From Montifringilla adamsi (taxonomy: Eukaryota; Chordata; Aves; Passeriformes; Passeridae), in NCBI GenBank assembly GCA_017590115.1, contig JAGGNK010013003.1, forward strand, positions 1,054,001 to 1,118,000: a stretch of DNA of 64,000 nucleotides, given 5' to 3'. Positions 48,695-61,310 of this stretch are shown here, in pieces. Position 1 is the stretch's first letter. Every line of letters begins with the position of its first letter. The notes beneath the pieces are model-generated. The model had not been told where the DNA came from. It made no database searches and saw only the letters and a list, made by a program, of their open reading frames with translations. The position numbers and the translations under genes are program-made.

Positions 48695-51600
48695 GTGGGT
48701 TTGTGTGGAGTCCTACTTAAAGTAAGCTCTGGGAGCTTCTGGAACCAGGGCCCTTGTCTATGCCTGAAAAGCAAAAGAGTGTTATCTGGTATAAAATGTA
48801 AATAAATGATGGTAATTAAAAACACATTAGGTAGGAGCTTGTTTCAAGCTGACAAATGAAGGTATAATATAGGTAAAGGAAGTGACAGCTTTTTAAAAGA
48901 AAAACAGCTGTAAAAACACTTATACTTGTGATTCTAAAGGAAATGACAGTGAAATTCTAATTCTCAGTTCATATTAGACCAAATATAAATGTATGAGAAA
49001 TCTCATTAGTTGTTAAGGAACACTTTTTAGGCTTAATATTTTGTTGCCCTAAAGAATAACTGAAGAAACAGTAGAAAACGTTTTTCCATGTCCAACTTCC
49101 CTGATACTAGGAGAAGACATAATGAAGGTAAGCTCCTGTGAGAAGAACTTTGTAGGGAAAAATAATATAAACATCAGTCTGCTTGGGGCCAGTTTCTGTC
49201 ATAGTGATTGTTGGGCTACTGTGCTGAACATTCTGTAGAGCTACATGTAAATATCATTAAAGTATTTTTCATTTTTGGTAGTAGTGTTGTGAAACTCTGT
49301 TTTAACTCTTGAATGGGAAGAATAATCCTACCCAAGTATTGTGCTGAACTTACTGTGTCATGGTTAAGGGTTTTTCTCCCCTCGCTGGAAACTTCTAATC
49401 TTTAAACTGGAGTGTTTCGACTGTTTGAATCCATTTCTGTTCACCTCTTCCAGTTGTGCTCTCTTCACCAAGCAAATGAGTTCTTGGTGTCACAAGATTA
49501 CCTGAAATTGCTCAATGGAGGTATACTCCAATTTTTTAGTACTCTGAATCTTTGAAAGCTTGTTAAAGGATGGATGACAAGCTGATTTTCACATAGAGCC
49601 TTCAAGAATCTAAAGGTTCTGATGCTAGAATAAAACTTTCTTTAATTGAAGCAAACTCTAAACTTAAGAAGTCTTGCACTAGTCTGAAACTGAATGGTCT
49701 CTTGGCCTACAAAAACACTTTCTATAATTATCTCCTTAAGGTCCAGGGTGTTCTCTCACTGACAACCAAAATACATCGAGGGCAATCTATAGAATTTGTG
49801 CAGAAGTTTGGGATAAATGTTCTGAGTTGATACAATAAAAACCTCATGCTGAATTATACAGACTTTATTCAGTTACTCAATAAATTACTGGTGCAGAAAA
49901 AGTGATTCCTGTAAGTACTCGGTGTTTGCTTATGAGGCATGGAGTAAAGAAATACTTGCAGTGTTCTTGCCTGACGTTCTTGGCTGTACTTTAGAAGGCC
50001 AAACAGTATAAAGCCTGAAAACTCATCAAAACATTATTGACTAAATCTCTGTATCTCAAATCTCTGTATCTCTTCTCATAGCTGTTACATGTATCCTGTC
50101 TGGGATTTGGTTGTAATTTCAGGTTTGTTTGTCAGTCTTTAAAATGTTCTACTTAGCCATCCTCTGTCTCCCTTGCTGCTGTAAAGCCTCTGAGAAGGAA
50201 AACACCATTCTGTGATGGAAATGGCACTGAAAGCCCAAATTAAAAATTTGGGCTTCATTGTGTTGACCGCTGTGGAGGTGCTTTAAGCCATCCTGTGTGA
50301 TGTGCTAATAAGCCATTCCTGAATGTGGGTGTGATTTATACTGGCAAGATAATTTTGCCTTTGTCAAGACAGCTTTTTCTTTATTTAAATTGGGAAGAGA
50401 GGGGATGGGAAGTGGAGCTAAACTGTACAGTGATCTTTTTGCATAATTGTCGACAATAGAAATGCTTGCTGGGCTGGTTATGTTGGCCACAAATCACCTT
50501 TTGGTGACCCTTGAACAGCCTCACATTATGAACTGAAAGGTGTAAGACCTGGGTGAAGAGCTTGCTTGGAGCATTTATAGCATAAGCAATTTGGACAGAG
50601 TTGTCAAGTGCTAGCTCATCATATTCAGACCATCTTCTAAGCTGCACTGAACTTCAAATGAGTGTGTATTTAAATGTTAATGATAACTGGTTCTCTGTTT
50701 CTTAAAGAGTTGGCTGCTGCTTTGAAGAGATCACCTTCCTTCCTACATGAAGGAAGAGATACCACAGAGTGCTTAGTGATAACAGTAACTTGTTAATTAT
50801 GTGTTAACATAGAATAGTTAGAGATGAGGCAGCTTCATAGAGATGTAGTGCAAGTTGTCATGAAGGGGTTTCCTCTTTGTGAGGGTGATGCGCAGAGACA
50901 GAAGAGCAACTTTGAGTCTGCTGACTTTCTCTAAAGTGAAGAAAGTTAAAACAACTTAAATATCAAGATAGTGAATCAGTATTTCTTTTCTAGAATCTCA
51001 GAGTATTGCTGTGAGATTAGAGGTGGTGGGGTTGCGGAATAAGCAGGATTAGGAAATTACTACAGGACAGTGCAAAGTGGTGAGTCAACGAGGCTCATTG
51101 AGGCCAGGGTGATATGCAGGAATCACCACTATTTTACTCTGTTTAATGTATATGTCTACTAGCAACCTGAAAAGCCTTGCTTCAGAGCCTATTAGAAATG
51201 CTTTGCATGTGGGACAGATTCATTTAAGTTGTCATGATCCATCCTTACCCTGAAGATATGGGTATTGTTTTAACAGTTGATCAAAACAAATCTAGGATAA
51301 CAGATATCTGTCAATGAATCTGTGATCTGTGAATTACTTCTAAGGGGTTCACAAAAGGTAAGGAAGAACAGCCTTCAACTTGTATATGATGGCTTAAAGC
51401 TCTACTTCAAAATTATTATTATTGAAAATTGAAAAAAAAAAAAAAAAACAACAACCCCCCCCACTGAATTGATGGCTTTTAGTTTAGTAACAAATGGACA
51501 GTATTCTCCCTAGCTTTTGCTTCCTAATATTTGTGAGAGTACAAGAAATATTTTGAGAATATGGTTGTAGTTAATTATGCAAAGCCCACCACAGAGTCTT

Positions 51601-54600
51601 TACCTACAGTTTGTGGATTTGAACAAGAAATACAAGGAGTCTTTTTTTTTTTATTGTACTTTTTAATCTATTCAAGTGGTTTTGCAAAGGAACCACATGT
51701 CTCTCCCTCTCTGTATGGATGAAAGTGAAGCAGAAAGGGCTGAAATGACTTGTCCAAGAGCATTAACAGGGCTATGAACAGAACCCAGGGTACAGGAGTC
51801 CTTACCTAAGGCTTTCTCCATGGTGTCATGTTACTGCTTTTAGAAGTATAAGAATTTTGTCTATTATTTTGAACCATCTCATGTGCTGCTAATATGTCCC
51901 TGGACTAAAAATACTGCATTGAAGATTTGGGACTGACCCAGTGTGAATTTCTGACTTGTAGCCCTTTAAACTTAGAGGGATGTTTCTCCTGAGACTGGAA
52001 TATGTGAGCCTTTCAGAAATAGCTAATGATACCTGGAACTGGTTGAACATGCTTGCTGTGCAGCTCAAAAATTCCAAATGTCATTTTGTTGCAATGTGTT
52101 TGACCCTCAGTTCCTCTTAATTGTGTTTTACAGCCCATCTCATGCAGCTAGAATCTTCCCACTATTGCAGAAAGACTCTTAAATCTCTCCTTCTTTTACC
52201 TGGAATCCATGTCTCCTGAAATCCAGCTTGATGTTAGCTGACCTTCCTGGGTTGCCTTCTGGGTGAATGTCTGTGGCTGGGATGTTTTCTGTTGCTATAC
52301 CAACCTGGTTTCTGCACTAAAAATAAAGACCTCAGGGTGGGGAATGTGTGTTGTTTCCTATAAGCTCACATGACTGTTGCAACATGTTTATCTAACATGT
52401 TAATTCTAATTCTTCCCTAACAAAAACTCTCTGGAAGCATGAGTAGTGCTTCTGTTCTCGTTAATTTTTTAATTTTTTTTTTTTAATAAAAGTAACTTCT
52501 AAAAAAAGTCCTGGAGGGATTGTGTCTGAGTTTTAAAGCATTATTAGCTGTCTTGGTAGCAATTTCATAGCTAGATAAATATCTACACAGCTGCCTTCTG
52601 GGTTTTTTGGGAGTATGTTCAGTGGAGGGAGAGAGAGTGGGAGTATGGAACTGTTTCAAGTATCCATACTATATTTTCAGCCCATTTTTCTTGACAGTAC
52701 CCAATGAAATCCCCAAACTTGGTCCTCTGGATTGTACTGAGTTCAGGTGTTTCAGATAGTCTGAACTGATACAAGGCTTCATTTTTAAAATGAATTAAAA
52801 TAGTTTGGGGATAAATCACATAATTTTATGGGTGATGAGGTATTATTTTGACTTGGTGGGTCTAGTTCACTCAAGGTTTGCTTCTTGCTGCTCATTTTCA
52901 GACATGTATGTACAGAGATCAAGTATGGGCTTCACTCACTTTTTATTCCTTGGAGCCTACTTTTGTTTTGCACATTGCATCAGCAGTATGTCCATATGCT
53001 GAGTTCTGTCTTTAGAGCTGGGGTTTTCTGCCCCCCAAATAAGGTTGGTGTGGGTGTTATTTATATTGCCTTGGAGAGGATGCAGCCTGAAGAGATCTTT
53101 CAACATAATGAATTGAGTCAGGTCCCAAATGAGAAGTGTTTACAAGAAGTACATCCAATACTCCCAACTGGAAAAATCAATCATTTAATACCAGGAGGCT
53201 GGAGTTATATGACGGCCTGGCTCCAGATTCAGACCTAGGAAAGGAATAGAATGGCTTCTTTATGAAATCTTTTGCTGGTTTAAGGGGTGGTTCTTCCCTA
53301 AAAATATCTCAGTGGCATTCTGAGCTCCTCATTTTTACAAAGTACTTAAGTTCCCTGAAGCTGATCTATCACAGCCTAGAGGGACAGGAGCAGTTAGGGA
53401 CACTTTGCTTCACCTTTGTTATGAACAGCTAATATGAAACGAGTATGAGGAATCTCAGCCTTCGTTTTCAATGTGTCAAACAGTTGGCAGCATTGTAGAA
53501 CATCCAAAGGTGGGGTGCTTAAATGGGATTTGATATCTCCATACAGAAAGGGGTCAGCAGTGAGAAGTGATGCTACTTTTAGTCCTGAAGGCAAGAAGAC
53601 AAAAGTGGTCTCACCATCAGCACATGAATACAGCTGCCTTCACTTCAAATCTGGAGAGCAGGTGGGTGTGGGTTTTATTGGTACTGACAGTTTTAACCCC
53701 AACAGCAACTGTTGTTGTTAACTGGTGGGAACAAGTTCTTCATGGTAAAAAGAGAGAGATTACAATTTTTCACTTTGCTGCCTGGTAGACAGATGCCATT
53801 TTAAATGTCCTGCTCCAAAGCTGTATCCTTTTCTACCATAAGACTTCTCTCAGTATAGAAACATTGGACCCGCCCAGGAAAAAAGTGTGTAGCATATTGT
53901 GTACATATGTCTTGGCAGCTTGCTCCTTTAGTTGGAGCAGGTAGAAGAGAGGAAATTGGGTCCTTTTGCTCCATCTTGCTGCCTCAGGTGGACCTCTTGG
54001 TTGGGGTCTATCTGATAAGTGGGGATAAGGTCTAATTATTCTTATGACCAAGAGATTTCATCAAAAAGCATTTTTGGATGCCCTGAAGAGTTTTTTGCAG
54101 TTGGGGTCCAAATTGCTGATGCCCTTAAGAAGCAGTCCTGATCTTTACAGTCACATTTTTGCCGCCCCTACCCTGTACCCTGTTCTGTCAACCAGCATTT
54201 CTGCAGCAGCACAGGTAGGCAGGTCAAGGAGGTAAAATGACTGCAAACTAATCTAGCTGAAGGCACAGCTGTTTTACAGACATGTGCAACGGTAGTGCAG
54301 AAAAGTGGTGGGAAAGGATGGCCCTTCCATGAAGGAAGCTTGCAGCCAGACTGGTTCACTGTGATCCTGGAAGCATGCCTTTAGTATTTCCCTGGGCCTG
54401 TGAAAGTTATTCCTGATTAGATCAGTTTTATTGGAATGCTCTCAGCCATGGCTGTGCTGCTGTGGGAGCTCTCTGGGCTGCTGCTGGAGCCCCACATTCT
54501 GCTCTGTGGTTGAGCTGTGCATCCAGGCAGGTGGCAGCATGTACTTCAGAGATGACCAACTCGGGAGCACACAGCGAGTAGAGACTTTAAGCTACATAAT

Positions 54601-55860
54601 GACTTTAAGCAGTTAATTTCTCTCTGTTGCCACGTGGTGGTGATGTTGGTTGTTGCCTTCAAGGAGCTTTGGACTTGTGCTGCTGAGGGCACGTGACAGA
54701 TAAGTTGGCAAGGAATGTCCAGTACCAATAGGTGACTTTCTCCAGTGCTGCATGGTTTGTGCAGTTATCCACATGGTGGTGATATGTTTGCTTCCATTTA
54801 TCCTCCATTTTCCATGTACACTTTCCCACACCTCAGCAGGGTCAGCTAATCAACAACAGGAGATGTTTTCCTAGGAATAACTGACAAATATAATAGGTTT
54901 CAAGAGTAACATGCTGCAGGTATCCCCTTTTGAGTCTACTCAGTTGTCATAGGTTATTCCAGATCCAGGTTTTCCTATCCATCTTTATCACATGAAAGGC
55001 TTGCTTGTGATCTTTTTGATTCCCCAATTACCCTGTTTCCATGGTAAATCCCTAACGTGTCAGGTTCTTATCATTATCTTATTTTATGCTGATAAGCAGG
55101 CACAGAGGATAGATCATCCATTCAGAAGAATGGGTGTGTTTATTTAGTGTTTATAAATGAGATCAATGGCACTGTAAAATCATCTCCACCAACTCTCGGT
55201 GATGAGCTTGAGTGTGATCTAGGCCTTAATAAAATCTATATAGTATATGTAAATGTACGTTCACTGTAAGGGCAGCTTACAGAACAACTGATTTAAATAT
55301 GTTAAATAAAATCTGGTTCTCTTCCACTTGGCTGAGTCCAGTACTACAAACTCAGATTTACTGAGTCACTGAGTTCCCAAGTCTTAAATCTTGTTGCTTA
55401 AGTTTTTATGGTTTTTACACAGCAAATCAGAAAAGAAAAATGGGAAATCAAGATTATCATATATTTTCAAGTCTCAGCTAAGATGAGAAGAAAAACTTGA
55501 GTAAGGCTAGTGTAATATTCTAGAGAATTTTCCTTTTAGGAATTAGATAAAGGGAACTGATGTCTCTATGCTGTTTTATGGAAACATTACTTACTGTCAT
55601 TCTAAGTTCATGTTCAGCGTCAGTGTAGAGAAGCTGTTACTCTAGAAGTTTATAAATGTTTAACCTTTATTGTTTGTTTTGTAATCTTCATTTCTTAATA
55701 GCTGATCCTTGTCTTTGTTTTTTATCAAACTGGTCATCTTATTACTGTGTGTGATTAAATGGATGACTTTGTCTAGTAAGCTTGGCAAAACCAGGCATAT
55801 TTTGATGCAAGTTGGGTTTTTTCAGATTTACAGCTGTGTAGGTGGCATTTCTTCTGCGAA
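48695..55860. other. No recognised gene; intergenic or intron of the divergent transcript
   Basis: This is AT-rich sequence without recognisable protein exons. An exon-like open stretch ends at a donor at 53661-53666 (GAGCAG|GTGGGT) and reads SPEGKKTKVVSPSAHEYSCL within about 53533-53660. It has no phase match to the candidate exon at 48.6 kb and I cannot identify it. A 15-bp perfect direct duplication occurs at 50043-50072. Nothing else stood out. Confidence 0.6.
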
Positions 55861-55868
55861 AGAAGAAG

Positions 55869-55913
55869 AACTATTAATTACTCCACACTTTGGGTGTGGA
55901 GTAATTAATAGTT
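55869..55913. repeat. Perfect 20-bp inverted repeat, 5-base loop
   Basis: The left arm AACTATTAATTACTCCACAC (55869-55888) is exactly complementary to the right arm (55894-55913) across the loop TTTGG. After one G/G mismatch the pairing continues for three more bases on each side (GAA with TTC). It could extrude as a cruciform or fold as a hairpin RNA. Confidence 0.95.
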
Positions 55914-55939
55914 GTTCACAACAAAAAATGCAGTCAGGC

Positions 55940-55962
55940 TTTTTTTTTTTTTTTTTTTTTTT
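55940..55962 (+). repeat. Poly-T tract (23 T)
   Basis: This is an uninterrupted run of 23 T, 27 bases to the right of the perfect hairpin at 55869-55913. Confidence 0.9.
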
Positions 55963-56227
55963 GAGGCAGAAACCAACTGAGAAGAAGGAAAAGCATCAAA
56001 TAAAATTTTCGCTCTCTATGCTTGGTTCCAACATGACATTAGGTGCAGTAGTCAGTGTTGGGCAGTACTGGGCTGTGGCTGCTCAGTGCTGGAATTTGGC
56101 ATAGCTCTGAACATGTTTGGGTGGAAAGGGGAGGTCCGGCTCTCACAATCCCAGAGTTTCCACAGCCTGCGTGAGCATCTTGAGAGGTGACTGGTTCTGT
56201 TGCACCACGCTCTGTTGGGCTGTACGT

Positions 56228-56382
56228 GTGCAGGGTTTCCACACTCAGGTGTGGAAAAAGAAGGTGGCAGTCCAATCTATGAGTCAATTTTTGGAGGTTT
56301 GTGCAGGGTTTCCACACTCAGCCTGTGAGGTGTGGAAAAAGAAGGTGGCAGTCCAATCTATGAGTCAATTTTTGGAGGTGTG
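56228..56382 (+). repeat. Two-copy tandem repeat (73/81-bp unit)
   Basis: GTGCAGGGTTTCCACACTCA begins at 56228 and again at 56301. The two units run nearly identically through GGTGTGGAAAAAGAAGGTGG to TCAATTTTTGGAGGT; the second copy has 8 extra bases (in CAGCCTGTGAGG). Each unit carries the inverted pair TTTCCACAC / GTGTGGAAA, with a 4-base loop in the first copy and 12 in the second. Confidence 0.9.
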
Positions 56383-59300
56383 GAAGAGCAGTCAGTGAAG
56401 GAACATAAAAAGGTGAAGATTGGGGAATGGAATGTTTGGCGTTGGTTTTAATTAGAAACATCCTGTTCATCACTCATATGTGAGATAAAAAGGGAAGAAT
56501 ATCCATTACTACAGTACACTGACAGAGGAAATATCTGTATTATAGTGAGCAATTCTAATTGCGCTGCCAAGTGTAATGGAGTTGAAATACAGACCCTATT
56601 CCAACAATATTTCCATTATTATAGTGTATGAGTGAGAGTCAACTGGCATTGTATTTATTCCTAATCTTTCTGCAACTGATGACTTTTGTCTAAAATCCAA
56701 AGTACTTCAGTACTAACTCAGTATTAAACTTAGCAATTACCTCTGTCAGCTAAAAGATGAATAAAGCTCATAAAACAAACCTTTCTCTCATAAACCCAAG
56801 GCTTCTTGTACCTGTCCCCTCACAAAGGTACAAAGATGGCACTGGTACCCTGACCTAGAAGAGCGACTGTGTAAATCAGAGCAGGAAGCTGATACTTGCA
56901 AAGCTCAGAGCTGAAGGTTCTTTTGGTTTTCGGGGGGAGCTTTGTTCTTTCCGAGGAGGAACCAAGCACTGAACTGCTCTGCTCACGCTCTCCTAGGCGT
57001 GGTGCTGTGACTCGCTGAGAGAGGTATGTGCTGCCCCTGACTGCAGCTAATCACCTGGAGTGACCTCTCCCTGCCAGCACTGCGAACCAGCTGCACTGAG
57101 ACTGTTACTCCAAGTGGTGCTGGAAATTAGATTAAAATCTGCTGCTCCTGGATTTGGGTAATTAGCTGGCAGTACCTTTAAAATACTTTTTTAGAGCATT
57201 TGGACAATGATGTGAAACATGCACCATTTTCAAGGCTTAAAGCTTACTAAATTAAGTGAAACAATCTGAGATCCTTCCACATGTCAAAGGGAAAAGTTTA
57301 AGAGGTTTAAATTCAGGGTGTTTTACATTATAAAACTTAACAAATCTCAATATAAATGGTTCCACCCTCCAGTTGATACAAAAGACTTTGCTCACTTTCT
57401 ATGAATGGATCTATGTAGACTGCAGCTTCCTCTGAACCAAATATTTTTCACTTCTGATTAAAAAGCATGTGAAGAGATGTTGCAAAGTCAATACTTTGAA
57501 TTACTGTAAAGCTGTGACATGTCATACCTCAAAATAGTGGTACAGAAAACTCCTAATTTTTAAAATTTTTCTAAAATACACAGAAAGACATTGTTGACAT
57601 TATTCCGTTCAGGTCATCAAATTGTTACAAGCTATTGAACTACAATGTAAGACATAAATTTTAGAAGAATGAAAAGTGCAGGAAGTTTGAATGATGCATT
57701 ACCATAAATTTACTCATCTTTTATATAATGCCTTCTTGAGGTGCTGACATTTTCAGTACATTAATTGTTCATAATGAATACTCTTGCATAAAACATTCAA
57801 AGGTAATTTTCTGAGGCCAAAGAATGACTAAAAAGTTATTCACTAGAGAGCAATCAATAATCTGTATCCAAAAGAACATTGGTGGAATGTGAAAAAAACT
57901 GATGTTACAGGTAGAGGAGTTTGCATATATAAAAGAATCTGCCCTTTTTACAGGTTTGATGCCCTAAAACAGAAGCCATAGATTGGTGTGGACTGCTGCA
58001 GAGGCAAAATCATTATGTTCTAATCATGTTTTATTGAAGGCAAGGAAAAAACCAGCTTTGAGCAAAATATCCATATCTCTTGTGGCAGAGATCCAAGAGG
58101 TAGCCACTTCTGCTGCAGGTAATATATGATTGCTTTTGTGCTGTATACTTCAGGATGGATAATAACAATCAGTGAAAATATGTTTAAAGGATATACTGAA
58201 ATATCAGGGAAATAAATTAATTGATCTATCAGGCTTCTTCCAGGCAATAGATTTTAAACAACTTGTCAAATATTTCTTGGCTGTTACACCCTTGCATAAG
58301 AGCTTTCCCTGGTTCATAAAGAAAATTAATGTGAAATCAATAATGGTATTTAAAAATTCACCAAACACTTCCCATCCAGTGAAAGTCTCACTTTCAGAGT
58401 GCCACTAATGCAACAGGCAGAGTGGGAAAACCACACAGACTTGACCTTAGTGGTTAAAACAGAAGCCAGTGCAGATGGAAAGTGCAGTGAAGAGATGCTT
58501 TCAGAAGCAACCAGGAGGATCTGCCTGCTTCCCCACAGAACAAACCTCTAAACAGAGCCACTTGTGAGCATCAGCTTGCAAAAGTCTTGTTTGAAGATGC
58601 GGTCAAGATGCTGCTCTGACTTCCTGCTAGAAGATACAAAGTGGCCTGAACAGCAAGGAAAAAAAAAAATCACGTAAGGGTGAAAACCACAAGAGAAGAA
58701 CTGTAAAATAAGTTTCCTGTAGTATCATACAACTCTATGAGGTGCCCAATTTCAGACAACAAAGAGGGAACATTTGCTACTTCAGGTTGCTTCATTCTAC
58801 TCTTGCAAAAAACATGGGATCATTTTTGAATTGAGAAGAAACAAGGCATAAATTACATTTGTGTTTTGGTTTATAATTTTTAATAAAAGCACAAAGAGGA
58901 GTAATTCAGTACATGGTGGTTTTGTGGCCATATCTGCATTTAGGCTATTTTTCTGGTGAAGGAGGTACATTTGTTACCATTTATGTAAATTAGTACAATT
59001 GTAATTACCCACTGTTGCCACATTTGATCTGTGAAAATAAACAGGATTTGTCAGTATCCCCTCTTCTTCGCCTTCCTCCCCTAAGTGATTCAGAACTGTT
59101 TTGCAGCCTCTTACACAGGGTTGTTCAGCAAGGGCAGAAGGTGAAGAGCAAGCCTGGGCACTTTGGGGGTGGTGGTGTCTCTCCTGGAAGGCTGATGTAC
59201 TGAGCTGCTGCAGCCAAGAGCAAATTCCAGAGCTTGCTCAGTTTTGTCATCTCCAGGCATCCATGCCCACGGTCTCTCAGTGATATTCACAAAAATTTAA

Positions 59301-59982
59301 AAATATACTGCTTTATTACTTGTGGTGGTATCTAGTTTTGGGGGTTCACATGCCTCATACCTCCCCAAGCTTTTTTATCTGACAGAGTTAAAAATTTGTT
59401 TTTCTTTTTAGGTTAGAATTCAGATTCAGATGGAAGCACTTGACTCCCAAAGCTGCGTCCTCAACCAGCAGCTAGGAGATGCACGACAGAATTGGCAGAA
59501 TTGCACTGCTCTAAGCACTTTTGGAGACATATGCTGCTTTTCCCACTCCTGGAAGCAGTCCCACAGATGTCTCATGATTACTCACTTGAGTCATGGTTGC
59601 AGAGTTGACTTTTTGGTGGTTTGGATTCCCAGATTCCAACACCGCACGTTTAACAGAAGAGCAAATTCCCACTGCAGACCTGCCTGGTTGCAAACAGAGA
59701 AGATGCATTTAACCAAAACCCAATACTTTGAACACAAACTATGCCACCTCACGCCTTGGAATGCTGTTGGGTGAAAATGAGCCATTTTCCAGGAGAAAGA
59801 GACACCAAGCACTCGCTCACTCGGTGCTGGAACCCAGGACACCCCTCTGGGTTCCCTGAATGACCCGAGCCCCTGACAGGAAGCCAAAGACACTTGGGAT
59901 TTCCGTCTTAATCCAGGGAGCAAATTACCAACCTTGTATGAAGAATTACAAGTCACAAAAGTTTAAGTAGCATAACAGTAGT

Positions 59983-60400
59983 TGTCACAGGGTGAAAAGT
60001 AGAATTTTGGGATTTTTAGAACGGGGGCTTGGAGTCCCAAGATGGAGGAATTTGGGCGTTCCCAGCCTTTCTTCTTTCTCCTTCCTAACCTCCATGGTCT
60101 GGGTGATGCTGGCACATTTAGATTGGTTTAGAGTAGAGACAGACGGTCTAACATAGGTCATAGGTATTGGAAAATAATGGTAAATAAAGTACACATAGTT
60201 TTTAGTATAAAAAGACAACACCAGCCCAGGGGCGGGTAGCGTGCCCTTGACAGACCTGCATATCAGGCCTCTGCGGGTCTGAGAGGAAATATTTTAGACA
60301 ACAGGTAATAAACAACTTTGTGAACCAGAGCCGAAGAATCCCGGCTCTTTCTTCGGCCGTCGGGCTGGGAAAAAGGGACTCTAGAGGGGCTCATCCCGGG
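59983..60400 (+). mobile_element. Probable solo LTR of an avian endogenous retrovirus
   Basis: The segment begins TGTCACAGGGTGAAAAGTAG. It has a TATA box at 60206-60213 and a polyadenylation signal AATAAA at 60307-60312, about 100 bases apart. A short GC-rich tail with GGCTCTTTCTTCGGCCGTCG follows. This U3-R-U5 order is typical of a retroviral LTR, and the wording resembles LTRs common in songbirds. I could not find target-site duplications or a clear right end, and no gag/pol/env sequence is adjacent. The alternative is an ordinary TATA promoter for the CpG-rich segment to the right. Confidence 0.45.
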
Positions 60401-60740
60401 GACAGCAGGGCCCCCGAGGGCTCGGAGCGGGGGGCGGTGTCGCTGCCTGGGGACATTTCCGCCGCCCGGGCAGCAGGTGGCGCTGGCCGCGGCTCCCGCC
60501 GCTCCGCCGGGCCGCGCTTGCTCGGGAGAGGAGGCAGAGCCACAAAGCTGGACAGCCACAAAGCTGGACAGCCACAGCGCTGGCCCGCTTGGGCCCGAGC
60601 GAATTTCTGGGGCGAAATGGCTGCGGGGAGTGCGGGTGTTGTTTTCTTGGCTGAGCGGGGCATCGCCTGTGTGCCGCTGCTGGGCGGCTCTTCGCCCGGC
60701 TTCGTGGGAAACGTGGGAGCGCTGCGCCCGTGCCTAGCTG
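60350..60740 (+). promoter_or_regulatory. Small second CpG island
   Basis: About 400 bases of high GC and CpG content follow the LTR-like TATA box. They include a 16-bp unit (CCACAAAGCTGGACAG) repeated twice, plus a partial third copy, at 60540-60583. An ATG in fair context at about 60618 opens MAAGSAGVVFLAERGIACVP and ends at 60781 inside the hairpin. The stretch could be a promoter of an unannotated transcript or GC-rich ERV-derived sequence. No known protein is recognised. Confidence 0.45.
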
Positions 60741-60801
60741 TTCTAGTTGGTACCCTAGATATTAGAGCTGTTCTGCTCTAATATCTAGGGTACCAACAGA
60801 A
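60741..60801. repeat. Perfect 23-bp hairpin, copy 1
   Basis: The left arm at 60746-60768 (begins GTTGGTACCCTAGATATTAG) pairs perfectly with 60775-60797 (begins GCTCTAATATCTAGGGTACC) over the six-base loop TGTTCT. Past a one-base bulge, TTCT pairs with AGAA, giving 27 base pairs in all. Confidence 0.97.
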
Positions 60802-61249
60802 TAATGGCTTTTTACCTCGCCCCCAGGTGCGCTCTTGCTGTTAAATGGATTATTTTTACATGCTGCACCATGAACAAATGTTAGACAAGCTGAGAAAACT
60901 TTAATTTGCTTTGTCTTCTAAAAATTGCATAAGTTTGGTTTTTTTGGATTGGTTTGGGTTTTTTGTTTTGCTTTGGTTTGGTTTTTTCTTTTATTTATTT
61001 AATTTTTTTAAATTTTATTTTTAACGGAAAAGAAAAAAAATTTCTGTCCATAACACTCCTTTACAGAGTTTGGAATATTACGTATACCCTGCAAACGGAG
61101 ATTTAAAGATTCATTGGATACTAGAGATGGTACAAAAATAATAAACATTTCTCAGTGCTTTCTCTAAATTTTCCGCAAAGCTTCTCGATCTTCGCCCGGC
61201 TTCGTGGGAAACGTGGGAAACGTGGGAGCGCTGCGCCCGTGCCTAGCTG

Positions 61250-61310
61250 TTCTAGTTGGTACCCTAGATATTAGAGCTGTTCTGCTCTAATATCTAGGGT
61301 ACCAACAGAA
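61250..61310. repeat. Perfect 23-bp hairpin, copy 2
   Basis: This is an exact copy of the hairpin 509 bases to the left, carried by the second unit of the tandem duplication. Arms are at 61255-61277 and 61284-61306 with the same TGTTCT loop. Confidence 0.97.

Noticed and set aside
49081..49127. Possible mini-exon ending in AATGAAG|GTAAGC
   Set aside because: The donor is good, but the acceptor choices give stops or a phase that does not match the candidate exon at 48599-48694.
59430..59774. 114-codon plus-strand ORF after a strong pyrimidine-AG site
   Set aside because: It is overlapped by a 121-codon ORF on the other strand, and its composition (many Cys, Trp, His) does not suggest a protein family. 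No donor or product recognised.
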